Source of the DNA: Lachnospiraceae bacterium
GTDB lineage: Bacteria > Bacillota > Clostridia > Lachnospirales > Lachnospiraceae
NCBI GenBank assembly: GCA_014804365.1
Contig: JAAUZX010000052.1
Location: 1-64,000 of the forward strand
Reading direction: 5' to 3'
DNA length: 64,000 bases
The notes below the pieces were generated by a model. That model was not told the DNA's origin and did no database searches. It worked only from the letters and a program-made list of their open reading frames with translations. The stretch's first letter is position 1. Each line of letters begins with the position of its first letter. A program made the position numbers and the translations under genes. Shown here piece after piece: positions 1-8,376 of this stretch.

Positions 1-47
1 AATCCTGTTGTTCCTTCGCTTCCGTCAATAAAAACTTTAGTTTTCAT
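1..47 (-). CDS. argC: N-acetyl-gamma-glutamyl-phosphate reductase, N-terminal fragment (cut by window edge)
   Basis: The reverse strand opens with ATG at 47 preceded by GGAGAG, and reads MKTKVFIDGSEGTTG before the window ends. The run VFIDGxxGTTG is the NADP-binding start of the shorter (type 2) ArgC proteins, which reduce N-acetylglutamyl phosphate in arginine biosynthesis. Only 15 codons are visible, so nothing can be said about the catalytic cysteine. The gene lies 25 bp downstream of the GH3 gene on the same strand, but its function is unrelated to it. The call rests on this short motif alone. Confidence 0.6.
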   Translation of the reverse strand, partial: MKTKVFIDGSEGTTG

Positions 48-72
48 ATAAATACTCTCCTTCGCTATCCTC

Positions 73-2916
73 TTATTCTTCCCTTCGCGCCGCTCTCATC
101 GCACGGAATTTCTCTTCCAGCGATTCAACAAACACCACACGAGCCTCCCGAATCTCCATGCCACCCTGTCCAAAGTAGAATTTCAGAAAAGTTGTGTTAT
201 GGAAGGAGGGAATTAACTGTATCTCCTCAGTCCTCCAGTCTTGATCCGCACCGGTAAGGGATATGGTTTTTAAAATCTGTTTATCCTGAGATAGCGTAAG
301 CGGAATCTGCGCCAGACTTCCCTGTCCGGCGATTCTGCAGACAAGCTCCATACGGTATATTCCCCGTTCTTTTACACTGATCTCAAATGTTACACTGCTT
401 CCCTTTCCTGTCTTGATCTGTTCTACCGGAAGATAACCGATATTCTCTGTCATAGAGAAGCGCAGCATCTCGCCGAAAGACTCCGCTTCCTGTTCCACAA
501 TGGCCGCCAGTTGTCTGTCCAGTTCGCTCTCCCTGCCGATAAGCCGCTGATATGCAGGAGTACGCAGAAGATACCGGCAGATGTTCGCCGCGCTGCGAAG
601 GTATTCGCCTCTCGTGACAGTTCCCTTTTCCAGACTCTCCATGGAATTATCCTTCATGGAATTTTCCTCGGCATTGGTCGTCACCATAAACAGATCGTTC
701 TGGGCACGCACCATCGCCGCCACATTCTCTGTTTTGCCGGCAGCGCCCTCATCATTGGCCTTTGCCCACCAATCAGTCATAACGATACCGTCATATCCCC
801 ATTCTTCGCGCAGTATCGTGGTGATCAAATCGTAATTGCCGGCAGCCCAGAATCCGTTGATCGGATTGTAAGAGCTCATGACAGAGTACGCGCCTCCCTC
901 CTTTACCGCGATCTCAAATCCTTTCAGATAGATCTCTCTAAGTGCACGCTCCGAAACAACAGCCTCTACGATATGGCGCTTATATTCCTGACTATTACAT
1001 GCGAAGTGTTTAATCGTGCCGGTAACTCCATAGCGTCCCATGCCGCGAAGCTGAGCTGCCGCCATCTTACCTGTCAGCAAAGGATCCTCGCTGAAATATT
1101 CAAAATTACGCCCGTTTAACGGATTCCTGTGAATGTTGATGCCGGGTCCTAACAATGTGTCAATTTTATTTTTGCGAAGCTCCAATCCTTCCCATTCAAA
1201 CAATTCTTCCGAAAGCGCTTCATTAAAAGTACTTCCCAAACAGGTTCCGTTCGGCATGGCAAAAGCAATACTTCCGCAGTCCATGCGGATACCGCTCGGT
1301 CCGTCCGCACAACAGGCCGCCGGAATCCCAAAGTCTTGCAGACGCTTCGTAATGCCGCCGAAAGCTCCCGCTGTTCCTGGTGTCACTTTCGGAGAGCACA
1401 TACCCTCTCCACGCACAATACAGCACAGGTCTTCATCCGATAACTGAGCAAGAAATGTCTCCATGGACACTTTGCCTTCTTCCACATCAGAAAGTTTGTA
1501 GCCCTGATCTCCTGTGCTGGCATAACTCTCCGGCAACTTTTCCGTGCGCCTGACCGACGGGCTCTGCGTGCGAAGTGTTACCGCTTCATAATCTACCTGA
1601 AATCCTTCGTTTTCCATCAGATGCGGTTTCATTCTCTCGAAAGATGTCACCGGCGCACAGGCTTCTTCCAATTGCTGCACTACAACAGTTTCCTCCAGGC
1701 ACATGCTTCCGGCAGGAAAAGCGCCTCTTACGTCTGTCCCCACAAAGAAGCCATATTCCCCTTCTTCCAGTACATAACAAGACTTGTGTCCGGTAATTCC
1801 ACTGTCATCATAGGATGCAAGATACTCCCGTGAAATCGGTATCTGCAATTCCTGTGACTCCCCGGGAGTAAGTTCTCTCGTCTTGGCATAACCGCACAGA
1901 CTTCTGACCGGTTTACCCAATACTCCCTGAGGTGCCTGACAATAAATCTGCACTACCTCTTTTCCGGCATAAGTTCCCGTATTTGTCACTTTCACGCAGA
2001 ACATAATCCTGCCGTCCTGCCCTGCTTTTCCGCTGTCCGGTTTTTCATTCCTCGCAAGTTCTGCCTCTATTGCAAAAGTAGTATAGGAAAGCCCGAAGCC
2101 AAAGGGGTAAAGCACTTTCTCCTTAGCAAAAGTTTCAAAATACCGATATCCAACATAGATATCTTCCTGATAGATGTTTCGTTTCCGATCACCATAATTT
2201 CGTGTGGACGGATAATCCGTAATATCTTCTGCTATGGTATCCGTAAGCTTACCGGAAGGGGATACCTTTCCCTCCAATATGTCAAGCACACCGTTTCCGC
2301 CTTCCTGACCGCCCTGCCATACATACAGAAGCGCGGATGGCCGGTAACGCTCCACCCACTTCATATCAATGATATTTCCGACATTCAAAAGAACCACCGT
2401 GCGTTCGAAAGAGGCGCACACAAGCCGGAGCATCTCTTCCTCTTCTTCCGTCAGCAGATAACTGCCGGCTTCCGCTTTATTATCCTTATCTTCCCCTGCC
2501 GTTCTGGCAATCACAATCACCGCCGTGTCAGAAGCTTTTCTGACACGCTCTACTAATTCCTGCGTCAGAGGCATTTCCTTCTGGAACCATGGTTCTGCAC
2601 CCCAGCCTGATCCGGTATCGAACGGATTATCCTTAAGCCATTCCGCATAGACTGACTCCAGTTCCTCGTTTAAAACAAAGCTGCTCTGCTTAAGGGCCTC
2701 TCTGATACCGACTACATAGCTTGTATTAACCATACCGCCCGAACCGGTACCGCTTTTATAATAATTAAATTGTCCTCTGCCAAACAAGGCAATCTTCTCC
2801 CCATTTTGCAAGGGAAGCAAATGGGATTCATTGCGCAGCATGACAATCCCTTCCGTCACCACAGCTCTTGCCGCTTTCGCATACTTTTCGATGTCAAAAA
2901 TCTTATTTTCCATCAT
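73..2916 (-). CDS. GH3 family beta-glucosidase with inverted domain order
   Basis: This 947-residue cytoplasmic glycoside hydrolase (no signal peptide) probably removes terminal beta-glucosyl or related residues from oligosaccharides. The domains run in reverse of the usual GH3 order. The alpha/beta sandwich (GH3_C) comes first, about residues 15-270 with LFGRGQ and KSGTGSGG. A fibronectin-III-like domain follows at about 300-400, and the TIM barrel (GH3_N) at about 500-870, with GPSGIRMD, GRNFEYFSEDP, KHFACN and the nucleophile Asp715 in MTDWW. This order is known from Butyrivibrio and Ruminococcus beta-glucosidases. A GGGAG element is three bases from the first ATG and six from the second (2913), so the second may be the true start. 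Substrate specificity cannot be read from sequence. Confidence 0.9.
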   Translation of the reverse strand: MMENKIFDIEKYAKAARAVVTEGIVMLRNESHLLPLQNGEKIALFGRGQFNYYKSGTGSGGMVNTSYVVGIREALKQSSFVLNEELESVYAEWLKDNPFDTGSGWGAEPWFQKEMPLTQELVERVRKASDTAVIVIARTAGEDKDNKAEAGSYLLTEEEEEMLRLVCASFERTVVLLNVGNIIDMKWVERYRPSALLYVWQGGQEGGNGVLDILEGKVSPSGKLTDTIAEDITDYPSTRNYGDRKRNIYQEDIYVGYRYFETFAKEKVLYPFGFGLSYTTFAIEAELARNEKPDSGKAGQDGRIMFCVKVTNTGTYAGKEVVQIYCQAPQGVLGKPVRSLCGYAKTRELTPGESQELQIPISREYLASYDDSGITGHKSCYVLEEGEYGFFVGTDVRGAFPAGSMCLEETVVVQQLEEACAPVTSFERMKPHLMENEGFQVDYEAVTLRTQSPSVRRTEKLPESYASTGDQGYKLSDVEEGKVSMETFLAQLSDEDLCCIVRGEGMCSPKVTPGTAGAFGGITKRLQDFGIPAACCADGPSGIRMDCGSIAFAMPNGTCLGSTFNEALSEELFEWEGLELRKNKIDTLLGPGINIHRNPLNGRNFEYFSEDPLLTGKMAAAQLRGMGRYGVTGTIKHFACNSQEYKRHIVEAVVSERALREIYLKGFEIAVKEGGAYSVMSSYNPINGFWAAGNYDLITTILREEWGYDGIVMTDWWAKANDEGAAGKTENVAAMVRAQNDLFMVTTNAEENSMKDNSMESLEKGTVTRGEYLRSAANICRYLLRTPAYQRLIGRESELDRQLAAIVEQEAESFGEMLRFSMTENIGYLPVEQIKTGKGSSVTFEISVKERGIYRMELVCRIAGQGSLAQIPLTLSQDKQILKTISLTGADQDWRTEEIQLIPSFHNTTFLKFYFGQGGMEIREARVVFVESLEEKFRAMRAARREE

Positions 2917-2938
2917 CTACTCCCTGTCTTTTCTTAGT

Positions 2939-4618
2939 CTAAGCCTGCACCAGCTCCCAAAGTTTAGTTATTTCAATCGGTTTCGAGTAATAATAGCCTT
3001 GAAACCATGTAGCCTGATATTGCCGCAGATAATTCTGCAGCTCCTCTGTCTCCACGCCTTCTAAACAGGTACTCATACCAGAACTGTTGGCAAATTCGAC
3101 AATAGCCTTAACCATAGCCTGTTTCTTGGCATCTTCGGTAATTCCCCGAATGAAGCTCATATCCAGTTTGATCTCATCCATCGGAGCATAAAGCACGATT
3201 CCCGAAGAGGCGCTTCCGGTTCCATAATCATCCATTGCCATGCGGATACCGTATCCTTGGAAAAATTCTACTTCTCTCTTTATCGATTCCAGCGGCATAT
3301 CTTTACACCGTTCAGTCAATTCCAGGCACAGGTGGCTGGCCGGAAATCCCGTCTGTTCTAAAATATGCAGCACCTCCGCGTGAAACTCTTCCCGCTCCAT
3401 CTGTCTCGCCGACACATTGACGTTGAGAACAAACTCCGGCAAGATCTCAAGCAGTCCCACTGTTTCCTGTAGAGCTGTTTTCAGCACATAATTGCCGAGT
3501 TCATACATCTCCGGATTTTTTTCCATCCATGCGATGAACATGCCGGGAGGAACAGTTCCATAGGGCTCCATGCGCCATCTGACCAATGCTTCCGCTCCTA
3601 TAATGTGCCCTGTTTCGGAAACCACGATCGGCTGATATTCTACATAGAATCCCACGCAGCCTTCCCTGACCGACTGATGGATCACCTTCATCAATTCCAG
3701 ATCTGCATTCTTAGAAGTACGCACTTCATCATTAAAAATAATCATTCTCCCTTGCTGTTCTGTTTCTGACTGTCCCAAAGCGTATGCTGCCTTAGAACAG
3801 AGTGAATCCGCTTTCCCATTATACTGCTCGATCAAAATCGCTCCCGCACATATTTTCGGTGTAATCTGCGTGTTGTTTACCTGAATTCCACTTGCCATCT
3901 TGTTCCTAAGCTCTTGCTCGAAAATAAGCAGTTTTTCTCTCCCGCATCCCTTTAAGACAAACCCAAATTTCGGACCGTCCAGACGGTAAACAGCGCTGTT
4001 CTCATCCATCATATAAATAAACTGCAGTGCCGTTTCTTTTAGAATCTGGTTGGTAAAGTCATTCCCGTAAATAATATTCAGATTAGTAAATCGCTCAAGT
4101 TTGATCATTAACACGGCAAAAGGCTCTTTCTTTCCAATCGCTGTATCAATGTCTGCCACGAATCTTGCCTGAGAATATAAATCCGTCAAGGCGTCAATTC
4201 TCGGCAGAACATTTTCATTATGCAGCAGAACGAGCAGATACTCTTCACCATTCTTCTTATCCGTTACGATATCCGTATGGATGCTGAACATATGATATTC
4301 CCCGGAAACACCTTTCATGCGAACGCACAATTCCCTGTCAAGATTCTTTCCCTGCGTCCTTTCCGGAATCCCTTCTTCGTACTCCCACCAGTCAACAGGA
4401 TGGACCAGATCGTGCATGACTTCATAATGGTTTAAAACATACTTATCCCGGATCCCAAAATAGGCTCTGGCCGTCTCTGAAAACCATACTCTGTTCTGCT
4501 TTAGGTGCAGAATGTAAATATAAGTATCTTCTGCCAGCATATTCACCGTATTCATTACTGAATCTATGTAACTTTCATTCTCATGCCAAAATCCCTGTTC
4601 TCCCATTTGCATTCCCAT
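2939..4618 (-). CDS. PAS-GGDEF(degenerate)-EAL protein, probable c-di-GMP phosphodiesterase
   Basis: The protein has about 560 residues: a PAS-like sensor (about 20-130), a GGDEF domain in which the signature is replaced by DGPKF and is therefore probably inactive as a cyclase, and a C-terminal EAL domain. The EAL domain keeps its catalytic set: EALVRW, NVNVS, LELTE, MDDYGTG, IKLD, EGVE and FQGYYYSKP. Hydrolysis of c-di-GMP to pGpG is therefore likely, with the degenerate GGDEF perhaps acting as a GTP-sensing regulator. No membrane segment is seen. The open frame extends to 4693, inside the esterase gene. GAGAAAGG just before 4618 favours ATG 4618 or, with better spacing, ATG 4612. It follows the esterase on the same strand. 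Confidence 0.87.
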   Translation of the reverse strand: MGMQMGEQGFWHENESYIDSVMNTVNMLAEDTYIYILHLKQNRVWFSETARAYFGIRDKYVLNHYEVMHDLVHPVDWWEYEEGIPERTQGKNLDRELCVRMKGVSGEYHMFSIHTDIVTDKKNGEEYLLVLLHNENVLPRIDALTDLYSQARFVADIDTAIGKKEPFAVLMIKLERFTNLNIIYGNDFTNQILKETALQFIYMMDENSAVYRLDGPKFGFVLKGCGREKLLIFEQELRNKMASGIQVNNTQITPKICAGAILIEQYNGKADSLCSKAAYALGQSETEQQGRMIIFNDEVRTSKNADLELMKVIHQSVREGCVGFYVEYQPIVVSETGHIIGAEALVRWRMEPYGTVPPGMFIAWMEKNPEMYELGNYVLKTALQETVGLLEILPEFVLNVNVSARQMEREEFHAEVLHILEQTGFPASHLCLELTERCKDMPLESIKREVEFFQGYGIRMAMDDYGTGSASSGIVLYAPMDEIKLDMSFIRGITEDAKKQAMVKAIVEFANSSGMSTCLEGVETEELQNYLRQYQATWFQGYYYSKPIEITKLWELVQA

Positions 4619-4632
4619 GCCTTTCTCATCAT

Positions 4633-6195
4633 TTAATGCTGTATGTTCTTCATCTGTTTTTCCATATTTCTGGCATATACAGGTCCCATGCACTTTTCAA
4701 GGACCGGAATCAGTTCATGATCAAAATTCTCCTGTACTGTTGTTTCTTTACCGATCACCAGTGTGGATTCCTTATCTGGCGTACAGGCATCCCACCTGGG
4801 CACCTCCGGATTCTCGGGATTTCCTGTCTTAGCAAAAGCCATAACGGAATCAAATATTAGCTTCTCCACACGCTCCGTAACACCTTCTTCCAGTGTGTAC
4901 GGCGCATACTGCGTATTGTGGAAGAAATAAGGAATATCCGCACAGTGCCATGGCGTGCGTCCGCCATCAAAATTCATATCAAGATTAAATAAATATGACC
5001 ATACTCTTCCGCTGCACTTGCTTCTCTCTCTGATATAGTCTATCTCAGGTCTCCTAAACATAAAGTCCATTGTCATGATGTCCGCCGGATTGCGTTCCGG
5101 ATAAGTCTTTTGGAACAATCGAATCAGCTCTTTCGATTCTTCTTTGCCCACTTCCCGCTCCACTATCTTTACGCCCTCCTCTTTCGTCAGCCCGGAACGC
5201 TTATATGGCGTAGGTGCAAAAGAACCAAACTCTCCGAATACGCTGCCCACTATTAACGGCACATGCTCTGTTTCTTTACGAAAACCGTTCTTAACCGGTT
5301 CCCCCTTATAATAAGCATTCACATACGGCGAACATCCAACGTACTCTCCTGCATTCTTTAAATCAGGCATTACTTTATTATAAGCTACAGCCAACAAATC
5401 ATAGGGAACTGTCTCAAGAGCCTTCACATTATCAACCTTAAGCTCCTCCATAAGAGCACGCCCTAATTTCTCTCCGCTGCCCTTCCCGTCCATAAGTAAA
5501 CCATCATCGATTACGCCGCTCATGATTATTCCCTTGGCATAGAGTCCGTCCGCCGCCGGGGTCTGCAACAGGGTCGTTACCTTCACGCCACCTCCGGACT
5601 GTCCGAAAACGATCACGTTCTCCGGATCACCGCCGAATCTCTCAATATTATCATGTACCCATTTTAAAGCAGCTACAAGATCATCCGTCCCCGCATTTCC
5701 GGAATTTGCATATTCTTCCCCAAAAGGAGAAAGATCACAATACCCCAGCACATTCAGCCTATGGTTCACAGACACTACCACAACCTGTCCCAGCCTGCAC
5801 ATATTCCCGCCCTCATAGGCAATCTGTTCAATCGAAGAACCATCGGTAAATCCGCCTCCATGGAGCCACACCATAACAGGGCGCTTCTCACCGTCCAAGC
5901 CCGGCGTCCAGATGTTCAGATTCTGGCATTCTTCATTCATCACCCAATAACGGTGAGGCACCAATAATTCACCATTCGGCTTCGGCAGATTTAGCAGCGG
6001 GCATACATAACCGTAACTTGTAGCTTCAAATATACCTTCCCAAGAGTCGATCGGCTCCGGCGCGTGAAAGCGTTGTGCCTTCGCATATGGGATTCCTTTA
6101 AAAATGTACACATCATCATAAAAATAGCCCCGAACCTTTCCGCACCCTGTTTCTACAAGTGCGACGTCCTCGTCATAAACAAATCTTTTCTCCAT
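4633..6195 (-). CDS. Type-B carboxylesterase / lipase family protein
   Basis: This 520-residue alpha/beta hydrolase belongs to the carboxylesterase type B family, which cleaves carboxylic esters. The oxyanion-hole region HGGGFTDGS is present. The nucleophile elbow is FGQSGGG with Ser200; an acidic residue lies in GSVFGEFGSF, and the probable catalytic His is in WHCADIPYFF. There is no signal peptide, so it is probably cytoplasmic. With GH3, GH1 and SGNH enzymes nearby it might act on acylated glycans or plant esters, but this is inference. It heads a left-pointing run with the EAL gene 14 bp downstream. A weak promoter-like stretch (TTGACT, then GTTAAT after 16 bp) lies at 6225-6252. Confidence 0.88.
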   Translation of the reverse strand: MEKRFVYDEDVALVETGCGKVRGYFYDDVYIFKGIPYAKAQRFHAPEPIDSWEGIFEATSYGYVCPLLNLPKPNGELLVPHRYWVMNEECQNLNIWTPGLDGEKRPVMVWLHGGGFTDGSSIEQIAYEGGNMCRLGQVVVVSVNHRLNVLGYCDLSPFGEEYANSGNAGTDDLVAALKWVHDNIERFGGDPENVIVFGQSGGGVKVTTLLQTPAADGLYAKGIIMSGVIDDGLLMDGKGSGEKLGRALMEELKVDNVKALETVPYDLLAVAYNKVMPDLKNAGEYVGCSPYVNAYYKGEPVKNGFRKETEHVPLIVGSVFGEFGSFAPTPYKRSGLTKEEGVKIVEREVGKEESKELIRLFQKTYPERNPADIMTMDFMFRRPEIDYIRERSKCSGRVWSYLFNLDMNFDGGRTPWHCADIPYFFHNTQYAPYTLEEGVTERVEKLIFDSVMAFAKTGNPENPEVPRWDACTPDKESTLVIGKETTVQENFDHELIPVLEKCMGPVYARNMEKQMKNIQH

Positions 6196-6264
6196 ACTGT
6201 TACCTTCGCCTTTCTCTCATCTATTTTCGATTAACATATAATATTTATATCAGTCAACAACTAT

Positions 6265-6306
6265 TTGAAAAACAGCTCCAAAGCAGTCTGCCACTTTGGG
6301 GCTGTT
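6265..6306 (-). terminator. Intrinsic terminator after the membrane EAL gene
   Basis: On the reverse strand AACAGCCCCAAAG and CTTTGGAGCTGTT form a 13-pair stem with one mismatch and a 10-base loop, and the stem ends in a TTTTT tract. It lies 25 bp past the stop codon at 6331. The opposite strand also carries T residues after the stem, but no rightward gene ends here. Confidence 0.8.
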
Positions 6307-6330
6307 TATTTTTCTACATACTATTATGCT

Positions 6331-8262
6331 TCAGGAAGCGCTGTTTGCCTGCGCAATAAACGCTACAAAATCTTTTCTCGGAATCGGTTTCGAAAAGAAA
6401 TAACCCTGGATAAAATCGCATTGCAGTCTCGAAAAAGCATCAAGCATCTCCTGCGTTTCAACACCTTCCACAACGATTTCCATATTCATGTCCTTTATCA
6501 TCCTGACTGTATTTTCCAAGAAGATCCACATCTTCGGATTATTGTTTTCATCCACGAAAGATTTATCCAGCTTAATGATCTTAAGCGGCATCTGAATCAC
6601 GCGCTTCATATTAGAATATCCTGTTCCGTAATCATCCAGAGAAAAGCTGATTCCGGCTTCCGTGAGTCTCTCAAGATTTTCTGTCAGAACATTCTGTGCA
6701 TAAGCTGCAGCCGTCTCCGTGATCTCCAGATTGATCCTATCCGAAGAAACATTATATTTTTTCATGATCGCAAGTAATGTCTCCGGGAGATCACTGTTCA
6801 TACACTGTGCCACCGACAGATTTACCTCAATATAGTCCAGGCCCAGCCGCCTGAATTCATCGCTTGCGATAAACTGACATACCTGCTCAAAAACATACTC
6901 TCCGATTCTGTGAATCGCACCGCTTCTCTCTGCCGCAGTAATCAAAAACTCAGGAGATATAAACCCATACTGAGAATCAAACAGGCGGATCAACGCCTCG
7001 GCAGAGACAAATTTGCCATGAGGAATAGAGTAAATCGGCTGATAGTATACCTGAAAACTCCCTTCTTCAAGTGCCCGGTCTATAATCATGTCAATATTAT
7101 TCTGAATGGAGAGCTGATTCTTATCATACAGCTCTCCTGCCTTCATAATTTGTCCCGTGTAATGATTCTTCTCATGAAAATCGGCGCCGAACGTCATGAG
7201 CATCTTAAAGTCCGTAATCTCCTCCGGACAGCTCGCCAGAACAATAAAGGGGGTCAGGTTAATATCCAGTCCGTAAAAACTTCTCTTTTCTTTCAATTCC
7301 TGATTCAATACATCTGCCACGGATTCCGCGTTATTGATATTTTTATCATAGAATACCATCCTGAATCTGCCGTTATCAAGATAATACAGATCCGCGTATC
7401 CATGCTGCTTTCTGTTGACTTCCCGAATCTTGTCCGCCACATCCTTAAGCACCTGCGTAGCAGAATCAAATCCTATCATCGACTGGATCGTCCGGAAATT
7501 ACCAATATTGAGCATAACGATTTTCACGTGCTTTTCGTTATAAAAAGTACGTTTCATGTCATTCACATAAGCACTGTATTTCATGAGTAAAGTAAAAGAA
7601 TCGATATAATCCTCGGGTCTCTGGATACCGATACTGATAATCAGCATGCTGATCGCGCCGGCAAACATCTCCACCAGCGCCGTCGGTATAAGCAGCTGTA
7701 TCAACATAGCAGCCATTCCTATGGGGATGACTGCACTGATCGTCAAAATCTTCGCAAAATTAAATAGTTTTCTGTAACGGATAATATAGAGAATGTCAAA
7801 AAAGATATACAGAACAGTCGCCACATACATTATGCCAAACAGCGGACCTCTTGTATAACCGTTTTCCACTGAAAAGACAAGCTGGTTGCCGGCGTTCGCA
7901 ACGAAGGCGACCAGCATAACAAAAAGCGGCAGAATAAGCATAAACTGCATAACGTGATTTTTGCGCAGTTTATGCCAAGTATCAGTCAGACTGATTACAA
8001 AGATCAGGTGCATCGGTGCACTCAGAAAATGCATATACAGATACCCTGCATTTACCGCATAAAGCAAGGAGGTCTGATCACTGTGCACATTATCAAGCGC
8101 TACCGCTATAATATCGAACACCGTCGACGCGATTGCGCACAATATAATAATAAGAAATATGCGATTGGATAAATCACTCGTCATTTTGCGTAAAATACAT
8201 GAAAGTAACAGTATAATCAACAAAATAAGTGCGGCAATGTCAAGACTGATACTTTTCTCCAT
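6331..8262 (-). CDS. Membrane sensor with degenerate GGDEF and EAL domains, probable c-di-GMP phosphodiesterase
   Basis: About seven hydrophobic segments fill roughly residues 5-215, forming a membrane-embedded sensor. A GGDEF domain without signature residues (DNGRF in its place) covers about 235-380, and an EAL domain about 395-640. The EAL motifs are intact: AEALIRL, EVNLS, LEITET, LDDYGTGYS, IKLDKSF, EGVET and FIQGYFFSKP. It is therefore expected to hydrolyse c-di-GMP in response to a membrane or extracellular signal that cannot be identified here. An ATG at 8271 abuts the ribosome site CAGGGG; the ATG at 8262, nine bases downstream of it, is the better start. It has its own promoter and terminator, so it is probably monocistronic. 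Confidence 0.88.
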   Translation of the reverse strand: MEKSISLDIAALILLIILLLSCILRKMTSDLSNRIFLIIILCAIASTVFDIIAVALDNVHSDQTSLLYAVNAGYLYMHFLSAPMHLIFVISLTDTWHKLRKNHVMQFMLILPLFVMLVAFVANAGNQLVFSVENGYTRGPLFGIMYVATVLYIFFDILYIIRYRKLFNFAKILTISAVIPIGMAAMLIQLLIPTALVEMFAGAISMLIISIGIQRPEDYIDSFTLLMKYSAYVNDMKRTFYNEKHVKIVMLNIGNFRTIQSMIGFDSATQVLKDVADKIREVNRKQHGYADLYYLDNGRFRMVFYDKNINNAESVADVLNQELKEKRSFYGLDINLTPFIVLASCPEEITDFKMLMTFGADFHEKNHYTGQIMKAGELYDKNQLSIQNNIDMIIDRALEEGSFQVYYQPIYSIPHGKFVSAEALIRLFDSQYGFISPEFLITAAERSGAIHRIGEYVFEQVCQFIASDEFRRLGLDYIEVNLSVAQCMNSDLPETLLAIMKKYNVSSDRINLEITETAAAYAQNVLTENLERLTEAGISFSLDDYGTGYSNMKRVIQMPLKIIKLDKSFVDENNNPKMWIFLENTVRMIKDMNMEIVVEGVETQEMLDAFSRLQCDFIQGYFFSKPIPRKDFVAFIAQANSAS

Positions 8263-8306
8263 AGCGCTCATCCCCTGCGTATGTATAACGATTTTATATA
8301 TTAATT

Positions 8307-8335
8307 ATAATATCAATCCCACAAACAAAAGTCAA
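8307..8335 (-). promoter_or_regulatory. Sigma-A type promoter for the membrane EAL gene
   Basis: The reverse strand shows TTGACT (8335-8330), a 17-bp spacer and TATTAT (8312-8307), followed by further TA-rich sequence. The start codon is about 45 bp downstream. It also shows that the GH1-PMI gene upstream is not the only source of transcription here. Confidence 0.7.
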
Positions 8336-8376
8336 CCGATATACATAAACAGCGCACTTCTCCGCGATAGCATTCA

